The notes below the pieces were generated by a model. It saw nothing but the letters and a program-made list of their open reading frames with translations. It did no database searches and had not been told where the DNA came from. 28,410 nucleotides of DNA from Chitinophagia bacterium. Its GTDB lineage: Bacteria > Bacteroidota > Bacteroidia > Chitinophagales > Chitinophagaceae. The translations under genes and the position numbers were made by a program. Positions within the stretch are counted from its first letter, which is position 1. Each line of letters opens with the position of its first letter. Positions 1-8,634 of the stretch are shown here, in pieces. The stretch lies in NCBI GenBank assembly GCA_010027295.1, contig RGVM01000001.1:1-28410 (forward strand). Reading direction: 5' to 3'.

Positions 1-563
1 GTACTTTTGACGTACTCGTAGGCGTCAACCTGCTCCGGGAAGGTCTAGACCTTCCTGAAGTAGCCCTTGTAGCCATCCTCGACGCTGACAAGGAAGGATA
101 CCTCCGCAATGAGAAATCCCTTACTCAGACAGCCGGCAGGGCTGCCCGGAATTCAGAGGGACGGGTCATCTTCTATGGGGACAGCATCACCGGCAGCATG
201 CAGAAGACCATCGACGAGACCAACCGTCGCAGAGCTAAACAAATCGCATACAACGAGACGCACAGCATAACCCCGACAACCGTCGTGAAGAGCAAGGACC
301 AGGTGTTCGCACAAACCTCCGTCCTCGACATACGAGGGTACAACCCCGACGACCAGCGGGCGGTTCAACTGCAAAACCTGACCAACGCTGTAGCAGAAGA
401 GGAAAGCGAATACCGGACCATACCCGAACTGGAAAAAGCGGTCAAACAGAAGAAGAAAGCCATGGAAAAGGCCGCACGCGATATGGACTTCATGGAAGCG
501 GCCCGCCTCAGGGATGAGATGTTCGACCTGCAGAAACAACTCGAATCTTTCCAAAACGGATAG
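1..563 (+). CDS. uvrB: UvrB, excinuclease ABC subunit B (C-terminal part only)
   Basis: This is the 3' end of the nucleotide excision repair helicase-like subunit, which loads onto damaged DNA with UvrA and then recruits UvrC. The reading frame is already open at base 3 and the gene begins outside the window. What is visible is the end of the second helicase lobe, with FDVLVGVNLLREGLDLPEV and the motif-VI stretch TAGRAARN followed by GRVIFYGD. A linker follows and then the C-terminal UVR domain (KAARDMDFMEAARLRDEM), which binds UvrC. The stop is TAG at 561-563. The next gene is convergent, 42 bp away. The identification is secure; nothing can be said about the N-terminal two thirds. Confidence 0.97.
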   Translation, partial: TFDVLVGVNLLREGLDLPEVALVAILDADKEGYLRNEKSLTQTAGRAARNSEGRVIFYGDSITGSMQKTIDETNRRRAKQIAYNETHSITPTTVVKSKDQVFAQTSVLDIRGYNPDDQRAVQLQNLTNAVAEEESEYRTIPELEKAVKQKKKAMEKAARDMDFMEAARLRDEMFDLQKQLESFQNG

Positions 564-605
564 TCCATACCGACTCGCGACGATTGGCACGCGGCCGATA
601 GAACA

Positions 606-1070
606 TCAGCCCTTCACCACCACACAACCGGAAATCATGTCATGTAAGCCCTGCTTCTTCACAGTGAATGCAGCCATCAGATAGCCTACCATGAATATCA
701 TCGCGGACAGAATCTTTCCGAAATACCTTCCAGTGGCCCTGGTGAAGCTCACCCGGGATCCTTGCAGATCGGTGACCTTGATATTCATCAGCTTCTTGCC
801 AAGCGTACCCTGATAAGTGTTGGACTCCATGACGGCATAGTAAAGCCATCCGGCAAACAAAATGGCCACTTTGCTGATAATAAAAGTAGTTATCAACGCC
901 ATCACGTCGAATTCTGAAACAACACCTTGGTCGGCTTTCAGGGCCATGCTGAAAGTCTGTCCCAACAAGGGTGTCATGATGACGGCGTTCAAGATTCCCA
1001 GGAGGATGCCATCGATGAGTGCAGCGACAAACCTGACTCCAAAGCCGGCGTAGTTTGTAGTGGTTTCCAT
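606..1070 (-). CDS. RDD family membrane protein
   Basis: A 154-residue integral inner-membrane protein with three likely membrane segments at about residues 12-35, 57-80 and 117-136. The family's namesake residues are visible: Arg13 and Asp20 in the first helix (GVRFVAALID) and Asp144 in GLHDMISGCVVV near the C-terminus. The family also has a TLGKKLMNIKV-like loop, seen here around residue 90. RDD proteins have no single established function; some are linked to ion or osmolyte transport, and nothing here decides it. It is convergent with uvrB and lies downstream of the oxidoreductase on the same strand, 194 bp away, so it probably has its own promoter. The ATG at 1070 is preceded by an AT-rich stretch typical of Bacteroidota starts. 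Confidence 0.88.
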   Translation of the reverse strand: METTTNYAGFGVRFVAALIDGILLGILNAVIMTPLLGQTFSMALKADQGVVSEFDVMALITTFIISKVAILFAGWLYYAVMESNTYQGTLGKKLMNIKVTDLQGSRVSFTRATGRYFGKILSAMIFMVGYLMAAFTVKKQGLHDMISGCVVVKG

Positions 1071-1219
1071 GTATATAATTTTGTTGTGTAGGATGAATAT
1101 TAGGAATAATGTTAGAAACCTTGTAGTCCTGAATCATCCTAGAACCCAAACCCAACACTCAATTTGACCTCGAGAAACCCACCCCATAACCATTCTCCGA
1201 TAAAGCCATCATCCGGAGC

Positions 1220-1245
1220 GTCAGGGGAGTAGGATATCCCCCGAC
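1220..1245 (-). terminator. Hairpin downstream of oxidoreductase gene, possible terminator
   Basis: GTCAGGGGA (1220-1228) and TCCCCCGAC (1237-1245) form a 9-bp stem with one mismatch and an 8-nt loop, 20 bp past the stop of the minus-strand oxidoreductase gene. There is no clear T-run on either side, so termination is only an inference from position. Confidence 0.35.
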
Positions 1246-1264
1246 ACTCAGATGAATACAGGCC

Positions 1265-2704
1265 TCAAACCTTGTAGTATTGCTCCCACCCTTTCCGGGG
1301 AGGCGCACCTTTCAAAAGCCCATCAGCCATCTTGTTATTGGTGATACGCTTCTTCGCAGGATCGAACTGGATGCTCGTATTCAGCATCTGTGCGATGACA
1401 CCCAGGCAGAACACCTGGCTCAAAGGTCCGGCAACCTCGAAAGGCGAACGCGTCTGCTCCTCGCCCATGCAGGCCTTCAGGAAATTGGCATGATGGTTCG
1501 ACGGACTGGCCGGTACCACAGGCAGCTTCGAAGCCATATCCTTCGCCTTGGCCTCGGGAATGATCGACAGCGTGCTGCCGTGTGAACCCCCTTTGAACGT
1601 GAGGTCCTTGCCGTAGATGATCTTGCCGGGCTGAAGCCTGACGGGCTTTGCTGCCACACCGCCGGGAGGGGGAATAGTATTGTCGGCTGTGGTCGCCGAA
1701 CTCGCATATCCTTCTGGCAGCGGCGGCAGGTTGTTGATACCGTCGTACCAGGTGATGTCGCAGGCAGGCATGTCCCCGCGCTTGGGGAATCGGAACAGGA
1801 TCGTCGATGACTGAGGATAGAAGAAGCGGTTGTGGCCCTCCGCCTTCAGCATGGACACCTCGGTGGGAAGACCGAGCTCCAAAAACTGATGGGCGGTATC
1901 GATCAGATGCGCGCCCCAGTCGCCCAGTGCACCCATACCGAAATCGAACCAGCACCTCCACTGGCCATTGATGTAGTCGTGATTATAGTCATGTTCCTTC
2001 ACTACCCCGTGCCAGGTATCCCAGTCGAGCGTCGAAGGGATGGGCTCCCCTGCCGGGAAGGTGGTGATGTCGGTCTTCCAGCCGTGCCAGCGCCTTGCGC
2101 TGTTCATGTGGGCTGTGATGGCCGTCACGTCCTTGATGATGCCGGCCTCTTTCCACGCCTTGAACTGGAAATAGTTGCCTTCCGAATGCCCCTGGTTGCC
2201 CATCTGCGTGACCAGCTTCGGATTCTTGCGCGCCGCCTTCATCATCAGCTCCACTTCCTGGAAGGTCCTGGCCATGGGCTTCTCGACATAGACGTGCTTG
2301 CCCAATCCCAGCGCCATCATCGTCACAGGGAAATGGGAATGGTCGGGCGTACCCACAAGGACTGCGTCAATATCGTTCGCCTTCTCATCAAACATCTTCC
2401 GGAAATCCTGGAATCTCGGGACATCGGGATAATCCTTCAAGACGGGCTGCGTGTGTGCGGCACCCATATCGGTATCGCAAAACGCAACGAAACGAGCTAG
2501 TCCGGTCTTCTCGAACTGCCGTAAGTCCCAGGCGGCCTGGTTACCAATGCCGACGCAGGCCATCCTCACTTTTTCACCGGCCTTTCGGAACGGCGTTCCG
2601 GCAACTGAATGGTGGGCCGCACGAATGATTATCCCGGGAAATGCAGCAGCCGCTGAAACGAGCGCCGCTTGGCGGATGAACTGACGCCTTTGCTGTCTAC
2701 TCAT
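1265..2704 (-). CDS. Gfo/Idh/MocA family oxidoreductase, Tat-exported type
   Basis: A 479-residue NAD(P)-dependent oxidoreductase. The chosen ATG at 2704 puts a twin-arginine signal at the start (MSRQQRRQFIRQAALVSAAA), which is common in Bacteroidota and Planctomycetota members of this family. A longer reading to 2764 would place 20 unrelated residues ahead of that signal. The Rossmann half has VRMACVGIGNQ near residue 46, GTPDHSH near 118 and the family EKP motif at 141-143. The C-terminal half has a beta-sheet substrate domain with WHGWKTD and the GDWGAHLIDTAHQF stretch. Substrates in this family are usually sugars or sugar derivatives; the exact one cannot be read. It lies 62 bp downstream of the large propeller gene on the same strand and may be cotranscribed with it. 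Confidence 0.93.
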   Translation of the reverse strand: MSRQQRRQFIRQAALVSAAAAFPGIIIRAAHHSVAGTPFRKAGEKVRMACVGIGNQAAWDLRQFEKTGLARFVAFCDTDMGAAHTQPVLKDYPDVPRFQDFRKMFDEKANDIDAVLVGTPDHSHFPVTMMALGLGKHVYVEKPMARTFQEVELMMKAARKNPKLVTQMGNQGHSEGNYFQFKAWKEAGIIKDVTAITAHMNSARRWHGWKTDITTFPAGEPIPSTLDWDTWHGVVKEHDYNHDYINGQWRCWFDFGMGALGDWGAHLIDTAHQFLELGLPTEVSMLKAEGHNRFFYPQSSTILFRFPKRGDMPACDITWYDGINNLPPLPEGYASSATTADNTIPPPGGVAAKPVRLQPGKIIYGKDLTFKGGSHGSTLSIIPEAKAKDMASKLPVVPASPSNHHANFLKACMGEEQTRSPFEVAGPLSQVFCLGVIAQMLNTSIQFDPAKKRITNNKMADGLLKGAPPRKGWEQYYKV

Positions 2705-2766
2705 GATTCTGCTTTTCGTTTGGGTTGGGTATATGAAAATACGAATCCTGACATGGATGGACAAGG

Positions 2767-5700
2767 TTACAGGACGACGGCCTCCAGCTTCTCTGCCCGG
2801 TAGAGTTCATTGTAACCGCGCACCGACTTCCGGAGTTCCTCGGCCGCTGCCTTCTCCCTGCCCCACTCGGCCTGCAGGTCGGCCATCCGCTCACGCATGC
2901 CCTTTGTGACACGGGGATCGGAAACGTCCACCAATCCTTTCAAATTGAAGAACTCGGCATTCAGCCGGCTTGGCCAGTTGATCACATCCTGTCCATTCTG
3001 AATCCTTGCCTCCACTATGCGGGACTCCCAGGCATCGATGGACTTCACCACTTTCAGTGCCTCATCACGAACCTTGTCGCCAACCTTGCGCTCTGCCAGC
3101 ATATCCGCCTGAGCCTGCAACTGTTTCTTCACCACCCGGAAATCGTTCACCATGACGTGCATCTCTGAAATGCTTGTCGTGATCCGTTCCAGTAGGTCCT
3201 GCTGCTCGGCCCATGCTTCCGCGCCCGCTTCGATACCTGGATTGGGCCTCAACTCGATCTCGCAGGAATCGGACAGGCTTCCGACCTTCAAGACGGCCCG
3301 ATATCGTCCCGGCGCAACCATATGACCGCGATAATCTCCATATATGAAAACGCCCTTCACATCGGGGGAGACATTGCCTTTCCGCATGTTCCATACGAAG
3401 CGGTGATGGCCAGACTCCTTGCCAAGAAGGACAGCCGGTGGAGGTCCGCCCGGATATTTCGAATAGCCGGATTCCTTTTCGGAACTGTATCGCCTTACCT
3501 CACGTCCCCTGGCGTCGTAGATTGACAGCGTCACAGACTGACTGTCGGCAATGACAGGCAGGAAATAATCAAGGATGACCCCTTCAGGTGCATTCTGACC
3601 GGCAGTGTATTCTTTTTCCGGAAGTCCGGCAGCACCTCCGTAACGATAGGATGCCTTTGGAGGGACAATCTTCACTCGTGCGGAAAGATCCGCTTGAGCA
3701 CGTATCGGAGAGAGATCGTCAAGGATCCAGAAAGCACGGCCCGCTGTGGAGGCAATGAGGTCCTTGTCACGGATGATGAGGTCTGTGACGGGTACGACAG
3801 GCAGGTTGCGCTGGAAACGCTGCCAGGTGTCACCCCTGTTGGTAGACAGATAAAAGGCCCTCTCGGCACCGGCATACAGGATCTCCGGTCGCTCAGGGTC
3901 CTCGCGGATGACTCGGATGAAGTCATCGGCCATCACGCCCTTGTCGATCCGCTGCCAGGTGGCGCCCGCGTCCGTAGTCCGATAGGTGTATGAGGCAAAA
4001 TCATTGAATTTGTAGCGTGTCGCACTCACATAGGCCACCCCTGCATACTTGCCACTGAGTTCGATGCTGTGGATCAGGCACTCTGCCAGACCCGGAGGCG
4101 TCACATTGCGCCAGGTACGGCCGCCGTCGGGTGTCATATGCACCAGGCCGCAGTCGCTGCCCGTCCAGATCACACCTTGCTGCAAAGGTGACTCTATCAG
4201 ATAGGTTAGGGTATTGTAATTCTCCCCTCCGGCGCCTTCGTTGGTGAAAGGTCCTCCACCCGGTCCCTGATGCGACTTTTCGTTGCGCGTCAGGTCGGGA
4301 CTGACTACGTCCCACGACATCCCTCCATCTCGGCTTCTCAAGAGCACGTTTCCTCCATGGTAGATCGTCTTCGGGTCATGGGGGGAGGCGATGATCGGCG
4401 CATTCCAGTTGAAGCGGTATTTCATGTCGCGTGGCTGGATGGCGAGGTTCAGGGTGGGATAGGCCTGCACATCCTTGGACTCGCCCGTCTTCGTGTTTAG
4501 TACCTCGATATAACCCTGGTAGCAACCCCCGTAGACCAATGTCGGATCCTTGGGATCGAAGGCCGGAAAGGCCGACTCGCAGCCGGGTCCGACGCGCCAG
4601 TCACGCTCGGTCAATTCAGCACCACTCGAACGCGAGTCCACGATCACGGACGAATTGTCCTGCTGACCGGCGTATAACTTGTACGGAAACTGCATGTCCG
4701 CATTCACGCGATAGAACTGCGCCGTGGGCTGGTTCATGATCGATGACCAGGACCGCGCCCTGTCGTAGCTGATCTCGACACCGCCATCATCCGCCAGGCC
4801 CAGAATGCTGTTGTTTTCGGGATGGATCCATAGATCATGGGTGTCTCCATGTTGTACCATCACCCTGGTAAAGGTCCTACCCCCATCTATGGATTGCATC
4901 GCTGGGGCGTTCAGCACATAGACCCGGTTTTCGTCGATGGGATCTGCAAAGACCTCCATATAGTACCAGGAGCGGGAGCAGATATCCTGATTGTTCGATG
5001 TCAACGTCCAGGTCTTACCGGCATCGTCGGAGCGGTAGAGTCCGGACTTCGTCTTCTCTGTTTCCACGATGGCATACACGCGGCTCGGGTTGGCGCGTGA
5101 CACGCTGATACCCGACTTTCCCATTTGTTTCGGCAATCCCTCGCTCAGGCGCTCCCAGTTGTCGCCACCATCAACGCTTTTCCACAGACCGGAGCCTGGT
5201 CCTCCGCTGGAAACTGTCCAGGGCTCCCTGCGATGGGTCCACGAAGCGGCATATAGGACCCTGGGGTTACGCATGTCCATCGACAGGGAAGAGATGCCCG
5301 TGCTGTCGTCGATATGAAGGATGCGCTGCCAGTTGCGGCCTCCGTCGGTGGAGCGATAGACACCCCGCTCAGGATTGTTCCCATGCACGGCACCTTGCGC
5401 GGCCACATATACCAGGTCAGGGTTTCGGGGATCAATGACGACATCGGAGATATGCCTTGTCCGGTCCAAACCCATGTGTTTCCAGCTGCGGCCGCCGTCA
5501 GTGGACTTGTAGACGCCATCGCCATAGCTCGTCATAACGCCGCGTACGGCATGCTCGCCCGAGCCAACGTAGACGACATTGGGGTCCGACTCCGAGACGG
5601 CGATGTCTCCGATCGTTCCAACCCGAAAGAAACCATCCGATACGTTACGCCAGCGATTCCCTCCGTCCTCCGTCATCCAGACCCCCCCGCCCGTGTAGCC

Positions 5701-5922
5701 GGCAAAGAACTTCAGCCGGTTGCCGGGCACGCCGGCGACGGCATTGGCACGACCGCCGCGGAAAGGACCGACGTTGCGCCAGTTGAGGTTTGAAAATACC
5801 GAGTCGAGGGGTTTGACCGCGGGTATCGGCTGTGGATCCGGTACACGTGACCGGCGCTGAGCCTGTAAATCAACAGACAAAAGGAGTGATAGTATTCCCA
5901 AAATACTTGAGAGTCTGATCAT
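2767..5922 (-). CDS. Secreted Asp-box (BNR/VPS10-like) beta-propeller protein
   Basis: A 1051-residue exported protein. The start at 5922 gives a clean signal peptide (MIRLSSILGILSLLLSVDLQA, cleavage probably before QRR); the frame is open to 6069 but those extra residues have no signal character. After a linker, SNLNWRNVGPFRGGRANAV opens a long propeller region with at least nine Asp-box motifs of the form S-x-D-x-G-x-x-W/F, for example STDGGRSW, STDGGRNW, SVDGGDNW, SDDAGKTW, SIDGGRTF, SRDGGMSW, TPDGGRTW and TTDAGATW. A beta-sandwich-like part (SVTLSIYDARGREVRRY) and a C-terminal helical region follow. Such proteins are often labelled glycosyl hydrolase or sortilin-like, but Asp boxes are structural and prove no enzyme activity. 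It lies upstream of a Tat-type oxidoreductase gene. Confidence 0.9.
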   Translation of the reverse strand: MIRLSSILGILSLLLSVDLQAQRRSRVPDPQPIPAVKPLDSVFSNLNWRNVGPFRGGRANAVAGVPGNRLKFFAGYTGGGVWMTEDGGNRWRNVSDGFFRVGTIGDIAVSESDPNVVYVGSGEHAVRGVMTSYGDGVYKSTDGGRSWKHMGLDRTRHISDVVIDPRNPDLVYVAAQGAVHGNNPERGVYRSTDGGRNWQRILHIDDSTGISSLSMDMRNPRVLYAASWTHRREPWTVSSGGPGSGLWKSVDGGDNWERLSEGLPKQMGKSGISVSRANPSRVYAIVETEKTKSGLYRSDDAGKTWTLTSNNQDICSRSWYYMEVFADPIDENRVYVLNAPAMQSIDGGRTFTRVMVQHGDTHDLWIHPENNSILGLADDGGVEISYDRARSWSSIMNQPTAQFYRVNADMQFPYKLYAGQQDNSSVIVDSRSSGAELTERDWRVGPGCESAFPAFDPKDPTLVYGGCYQGYIEVLNTKTGESKDVQAYPTLNLAIQPRDMKYRFNWNAPIIASPHDPKTIYHGGNVLLRSRDGGMSWDVVSPDLTRNEKSHQGPGGGPFTNEGAGGENYNTLTYLIESPLQQGVIWTGSDCGLVHMTPDGGRTWRNVTPPGLAECLIHSIELSGKYAGVAYVSATRYKFNDFASYTYRTTDAGATWQRIDKGVMADDFIRVIREDPERPEILYAGAERAFYLSTNRGDTWQRFQRNLPVVPVTDLIIRDKDLIASTAGRAFWILDDLSPIRAQADLSARVKIVPPKASYRYGGAAGLPEKEYTAGQNAPEGVILDYFLPVIADSQSVTLSIYDARGREVRRYSSEKESGYSKYPGGPPPAVLLGKESGHHRFVWNMRKGNVSPDVKGVFIYGDYRGHMVAPGRYRAVLKVGSLSDSCEIELRPNPGIEAGAEAWAEQQDLLERITTSISEMHVMVNDFRVVKKQLQAQADMLAERKVGDKVRDEALKVVKSIDAWESRIVEARIQNGQDVINWPSRLNAEFFNLKGLVDVSDPRVTKGMRERMADLQAEWGREKAAAEELRKSVRGYNELYRAEKLEAVVL

Positions 5923-6101
5923 ATGGATGCGATTTGTGGCAGACAATCTATGCGATTCCTGATGAACGGAGAAATCCGATTGGCAAACTTTGGCGGAATT
6001 CAACTCCAAGAAACACTGTAATAAGCCCATTAAGGAGTCGACATGCCGAAGTAGTTCAAAATCGTCCATCTCTGGGGTTCTGCGCCGAAGTCATCTTGCA
6101 C

Positions 6102-6177
6102 ACCCTCCAAGGGTGGGGGTACCCTCCAAAGGTGGGAGTACCCTCCGGGATTGGGGGTACCCTCCAAGGGTGGGGGT
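6102..6177. repeat. 19-bp tandem repeat, four copies
   Basis: Four consecutive 19-bp units start at 6102, 6121, 6140 and 6159, with consensus ACCCTCCAAGGGTGGGGGT; units 1 and 4 are identical and units 2 and 3 differ at a few bases. Each junction is a near-palindrome around GTAC (GGGGGTACCCTCC), so GGTACC recurs through the block. A fifth, broken unit starts at 6178. The period is not a multiple of three, which argues against coding. It sits in the 373-bp gene-free gap upstream of the minus-strand propeller gene, about 180 bp before its start codon. Confidence 0.9.
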
Positions 6178-6189
6178 ACCCTCGAAGCG

Positions 6190-6240
6190 TTCCGCGTGGC
6201 ACGTTGAACGGGTTCCGCGTGGCACCGTCTCGGGTGCCAC
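6190..6240. repeat. 13-bp direct repeat and perfect 8-bp hairpin beside the tandem array
   Basis: TTCCGCGTGGCAC occurs at 6190-6202 and again at 6213-6225. The second copy runs into a perfect inverted repeat: GTGGCACC (6219-6226), loop GTCTCG, GGTGCCAC (6233-6240). The hairpin lies between two minus-strand genes, 55 bp past the stop of the upstream one, and could be a transcript end or processing signal. No T-run follows on either strand. I see nothing else recognisable in the gap 5923-6295. Confidence 0.7.
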
Positions 6241-6295
6241 GCCTGCGAGCTAGAAGGCTACATTTTCTGCACCAAAGTATGTATCGGGGAAACGC

Positions 6296-6853
6296 CTACT
6301 CTTCCTGCCCGACCCTCTTCCTACTCCATCCCAATCCCATCTTCACATCGACCCTCCAACGATTGCGCTCCGAGTATTTGAAAAAGTTGAAGTCGCTGAA
6401 ATCCCGGGAGGCATCCCCCGCATAGATGAGGTAATGGCCGAAGGAAAGGTCCATCAGCATCCGGTTACCTCTGAACACAACCTGTTTGCCGACGCTAAGA
6501 CCCAGCGACTGAGATCTGTATCTGTACAGGGGTATACTGCTCTGGTCGGGTACATGCCTGATCCAGGCCGAACGGTGGAAGAGCTCCAGATAGAACCTGT
6601 CCGACCAACGACTGTCCGTATGGAGATAATACCTGACGGACGGTATCACCCGATGATGAAAGTAACGGTTGTCTCCCAGAACATTGTGGTTCTGATAGGT
6701 CAGCTGAAGGCCGATATGTCTACCGGTAAGCAGCTCCGCCGCAACCGAATGCTCGAAGACAGGAATGACCAGTGCCTTCAAACGATAGGCCTGTCCGCTG
6801 GCTACCAGTGCCGTCACGCAGAGGGTGGACAGAAGGCAGATGGTCTTTCTCAT
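6296..6853 (-). CDS. Small exported beta-rich protein, possible outer-membrane barrel
   Basis: A 185-residue protein beginning with a signal peptide (MRKTICLLSTLCVTALVASGQA). The rest alternates short aromatic-rich strands, such as HIGLQLTYQNHNVL, VIPSVRYYLHTD, RFYLELFHRSAWIRH, SLGLSVGKQVVF and RMLMDLSFGHYLIYAG, ending in RWRVDVKMGLGWSRKRVGQEE. This is the pattern of a small outer-membrane barrel; it loosely resembles DUF3575-type proteins, but I do not recognise the family firmly. It does not end in the aromatic residue typical of many barrels. The gene diverges from the oxidoreductase at 7009, with 155 bp between them, and lies upstream of the propeller gene across the repeat-bearing gap. 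Confidence 0.65.
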   Translation of the reverse strand: MRKTICLLSTLCVTALVASGQAYRLKALVIPVFEHSVAAELLTGRHIGLQLTYQNHNVLGDNRYFHHRVIPSVRYYLHTDSRWSDRFYLELFHRSAWIRHVPDQSSIPLYRYRSQSLGLSVGKQVVFRGNRMLMDLSFGHYLIYAGDASRDFSDFNFFKYSERNRWRVDVKMGLGWSRKRVGQEE

Positions 6854-6867
6854 GATATTTGCTCGGG

Positions 6868-6875
6868 TAAAGGTA
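6868..6875 (-). promoter_or_regulatory. Possible -7 element for the exported-protein gene
   Basis: On the minus strand this reads TACCTTTA, one base from the Bacteroidota -7 pattern TAnnTTTG, 15 bp before the ATG at 6853. No TTG is found at the expected distance upstream, so it is weak support only. Confidence 0.3.
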
Positions 6876-7008
6876 GGCTTTGTCCCAGGCCCCCCGGATA
6901 CACAGGTTCACGTGAATGGCCTATATTTAAACTCATAACGCGGAAATGGGAACCAAGATTGCAGCATCGGAGGTCCCATGTTCCCTTCAAACCCAAAAAC
7001 TGGAAACC

Positions 7009-8352
7009 ATGCTGACAGACAGGAGGAAATTCATCCGCAATGCCAGTGGCGCCACTGCCGCCTTCGCCCTGGGCGGCATACTGCCCGCCTTCAGCGCAGC
7101 CTCCTACCGCCGGATCCTCGGCTCCAATGAACGCATCACTGCCGCCGTCATGGGCGTCAACAGCCGCGGCTTCTCAGTGGCCACCAACTTCGCCTCCCAG
7201 CCCGACTGTGAGCTGCTCTACGTATGCGACGTCGACAGCCGCGCCATGCAGCGCTGCATCGACGGGGTCGAAAAACGCCAGGGCAAGCGACCCAAGGGCG
7301 AGAAGGACTTCCGGAAGTCCCTCGAAGACAAGACCCTCGACCTCCTCATCGTGACGGCCCCCGACCACTGGCACGCACCTGCAGCGCTCCTGGCCGTGGC
7401 CGCAGGGAAACACGTCTATCTCGAAAAACCCTGCAGCCACAACCCCGCCGAGGGGGAGATGCTCGTGCAGGCCGCCCAGAAGACCGGAAAACTCCTCCAG
7501 ATGGGCAACCAGCGACGCTCATGGCCCAACGTCGCCGCCGCCATCCGAGAGCTGCACGAGGGCATCATCGGCAGGCCCTACTACGCCAAGACCTGGTACA
7601 CCAACAACCGCGAATCCATAGGCATAGGAAAGGTCACCGAAGTGCCCGATTGGCTCGACTACGAACTTTGGCAGGGTCCCGCACCCCGCCGACCATACAA
7701 GGACAACCTCATACACTACAACTGGCACTGGTTCTGGCACTGGGGCACTGGTGAAGCCCTCAACAACGGAACCCATATGGTCGACCTCGCCCGTTGGGGC
7801 CTGCAGGTCGACTATCCGACAAAAGTCACTTCCGCCGGCGGTCGCTATCGCTACCAGGACGACTGGGAGACGCCTGACACCCAGCATATCGATATTGAAT
7901 TCGGAAACGGCTCACTCATCACCTGGGAAGGTCGAAGCTGCAACGGGAAAACCATCGAAGGCAACACCGTCGGTGTCATCTTCTACGGAGAAAAAGGTTC
8001 CCTGCTCATCGAAAGCGGCAACGGCTATAAGATCTTCGACCTCAAGAGCAAGCTCGTCAAGGAGGTCAGGAACGAATCACGTGCCGAAGCGCGAGACCCT
8101 ACCGGCCCCGGCCAGGAACTCGACGCCTTCCACATTCGCAACTTCTTCGACGGAATCCGAAAAGGTGCGGCCCTCAACTCCGACATCCTCAGCGGCCATC
8201 GCAGCACCCTCCTCGTGCAACTCGGCAATATCGCCCAGCGCGTGGGACGGACACTGCACACGGATCCCTCCAACGGAAGAATCCTGCACGACCGGGATGC
8301 CATGCGCCTCTGGAAACGCGAGTACGAGAAAGGTTGGGAACCCAGGATCTGA
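7009..8352 (+). CDS. Gfo/Idh/MocA family oxidoreductase, Tat-exported type
   Basis: A 447-residue oxidoreductase, a distant paralogue of the minus-strand one. The ATG at 7009 gives a twin-arginine leader (MLTDRRKFIRNASGATAAFALGG); the frame stays open upstream to 6946, but those residues would precede the leader. The Rossmann fold shows ITAAVMGVNSRGF near residue 43, TAPDHWH near 116 and the EKP motif at 139-141 (HVYLEKPCSH). The substrate half contains HYNWHWFWHWGTGEALNNGTHMVDLARWGL, rich in Trp and His, of the kind seen in periplasmic family members. The substrate is probably a sugar derivative and cannot be named. The gene stands alone: divergent from 6853 and followed by a hairpin and a 282-bp gap. 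Confidence 0.93.
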   Translation: MLTDRRKFIRNASGATAAFALGGILPAFSAASYRRILGSNERITAAVMGVNSRGFSVATNFASQPDCELLYVCDVDSRAMQRCIDGVEKRQGKRPKGEKDFRKSLEDKTLDLLIVTAPDHWHAPAALLAVAAGKHVYLEKPCSHNPAEGEMLVQAAQKTGKLLQMGNQRRSWPNVAAAIRELHEGIIGRPYYAKTWYTNNRESIGIGKVTEVPDWLDYELWQGPAPRRPYKDNLIHYNWHWFWHWGTGEALNNGTHMVDLARWGLQVDYPTKVTSAGGRYRYQDDWETPDTQHIDIEFGNGSLITWEGRSCNGKTIEGNTVGVIFYGEKGSLLIESGNGYKIFDLKSKLVKEVRNESRAEARDPTGPGQELDAFHIRNFFDGIRKGAALNSDILSGHRSTLLVQLGNIAQRVGRTLHTDPSNGRILHDRDAMRLWKREYEKGWEPRI

Positions 8353-8370
8353 CAGATCCATGAAAAACGA

Positions 8371-8394
8371 GAGGCGACGTGGAAACGCCGCCTC
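8371..8394 (+). terminator. Hairpin after the oxidoreductase gene, probable transcript end
   Basis: GAGGCG (8371-8376) pairs with CGCCTC (8389-8394); after an A/C mismatch CGT pairs with ACG, closing a GGAA tetraloop. It starts 19 bp after the stop. No T-run follows, so it may terminate weakly or only protect the 3' end. In the rest of the gap to 8634 I see only a weak GATTCG/CGAATC inverted repeat and the -7-like element listed separately. Confidence 0.4.
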
Positions 8395-8607
8395 GCACAA
8401 AAACAACTCAAAGAAAACGTCACTGGATCATCCCTAGGATGGATGTGAGGCGCCATTCCCCCAGGTGATCCTCATAGGTCAACCCCGGCATTTTTACCCG
8501 GATGATTCGTATGATAGCGCCATTCCGAATCTCATCTATTGAAATTACAAACCAACCGATCGGACAGAATACCCAAACTTGAGTATTATGAGTGTTTGAT
8601 GCGGTGA

Positions 8608-8616
8608 TACCTTTTG
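8608..8616 (+). promoter_or_regulatory. Possible -7 element for the kinase/regulator operon
   Basis: TACCTTTTG, close to TAnnTTTG, ends 18 bp before the kinase ATG. No TTG sits 19-21 bp upstream, so the match is partial. Confidence 0.3.
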
Positions 8617-8634
8617 GCCTGTCGGCTATCATCC

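Noticed and set aside
640..1158. 172-codon frame overlapping the RDD gene
   Set aside because: Out-of-frame reading of the same DNA, rich in His/Arg/Trp; the RDD frame has family motifs and membrane helices.
6102..6177. CRISPR array
   Set aside because: Units are directly adjacent 19-mers with no spacers and no cas genes nearby.
8360..8437. 25-residue basic peptide after the oxidoreductase gene
   Set aside because: It is the tail of a frame shadowing the oxidoreductase and contains the hairpin; no independent support.
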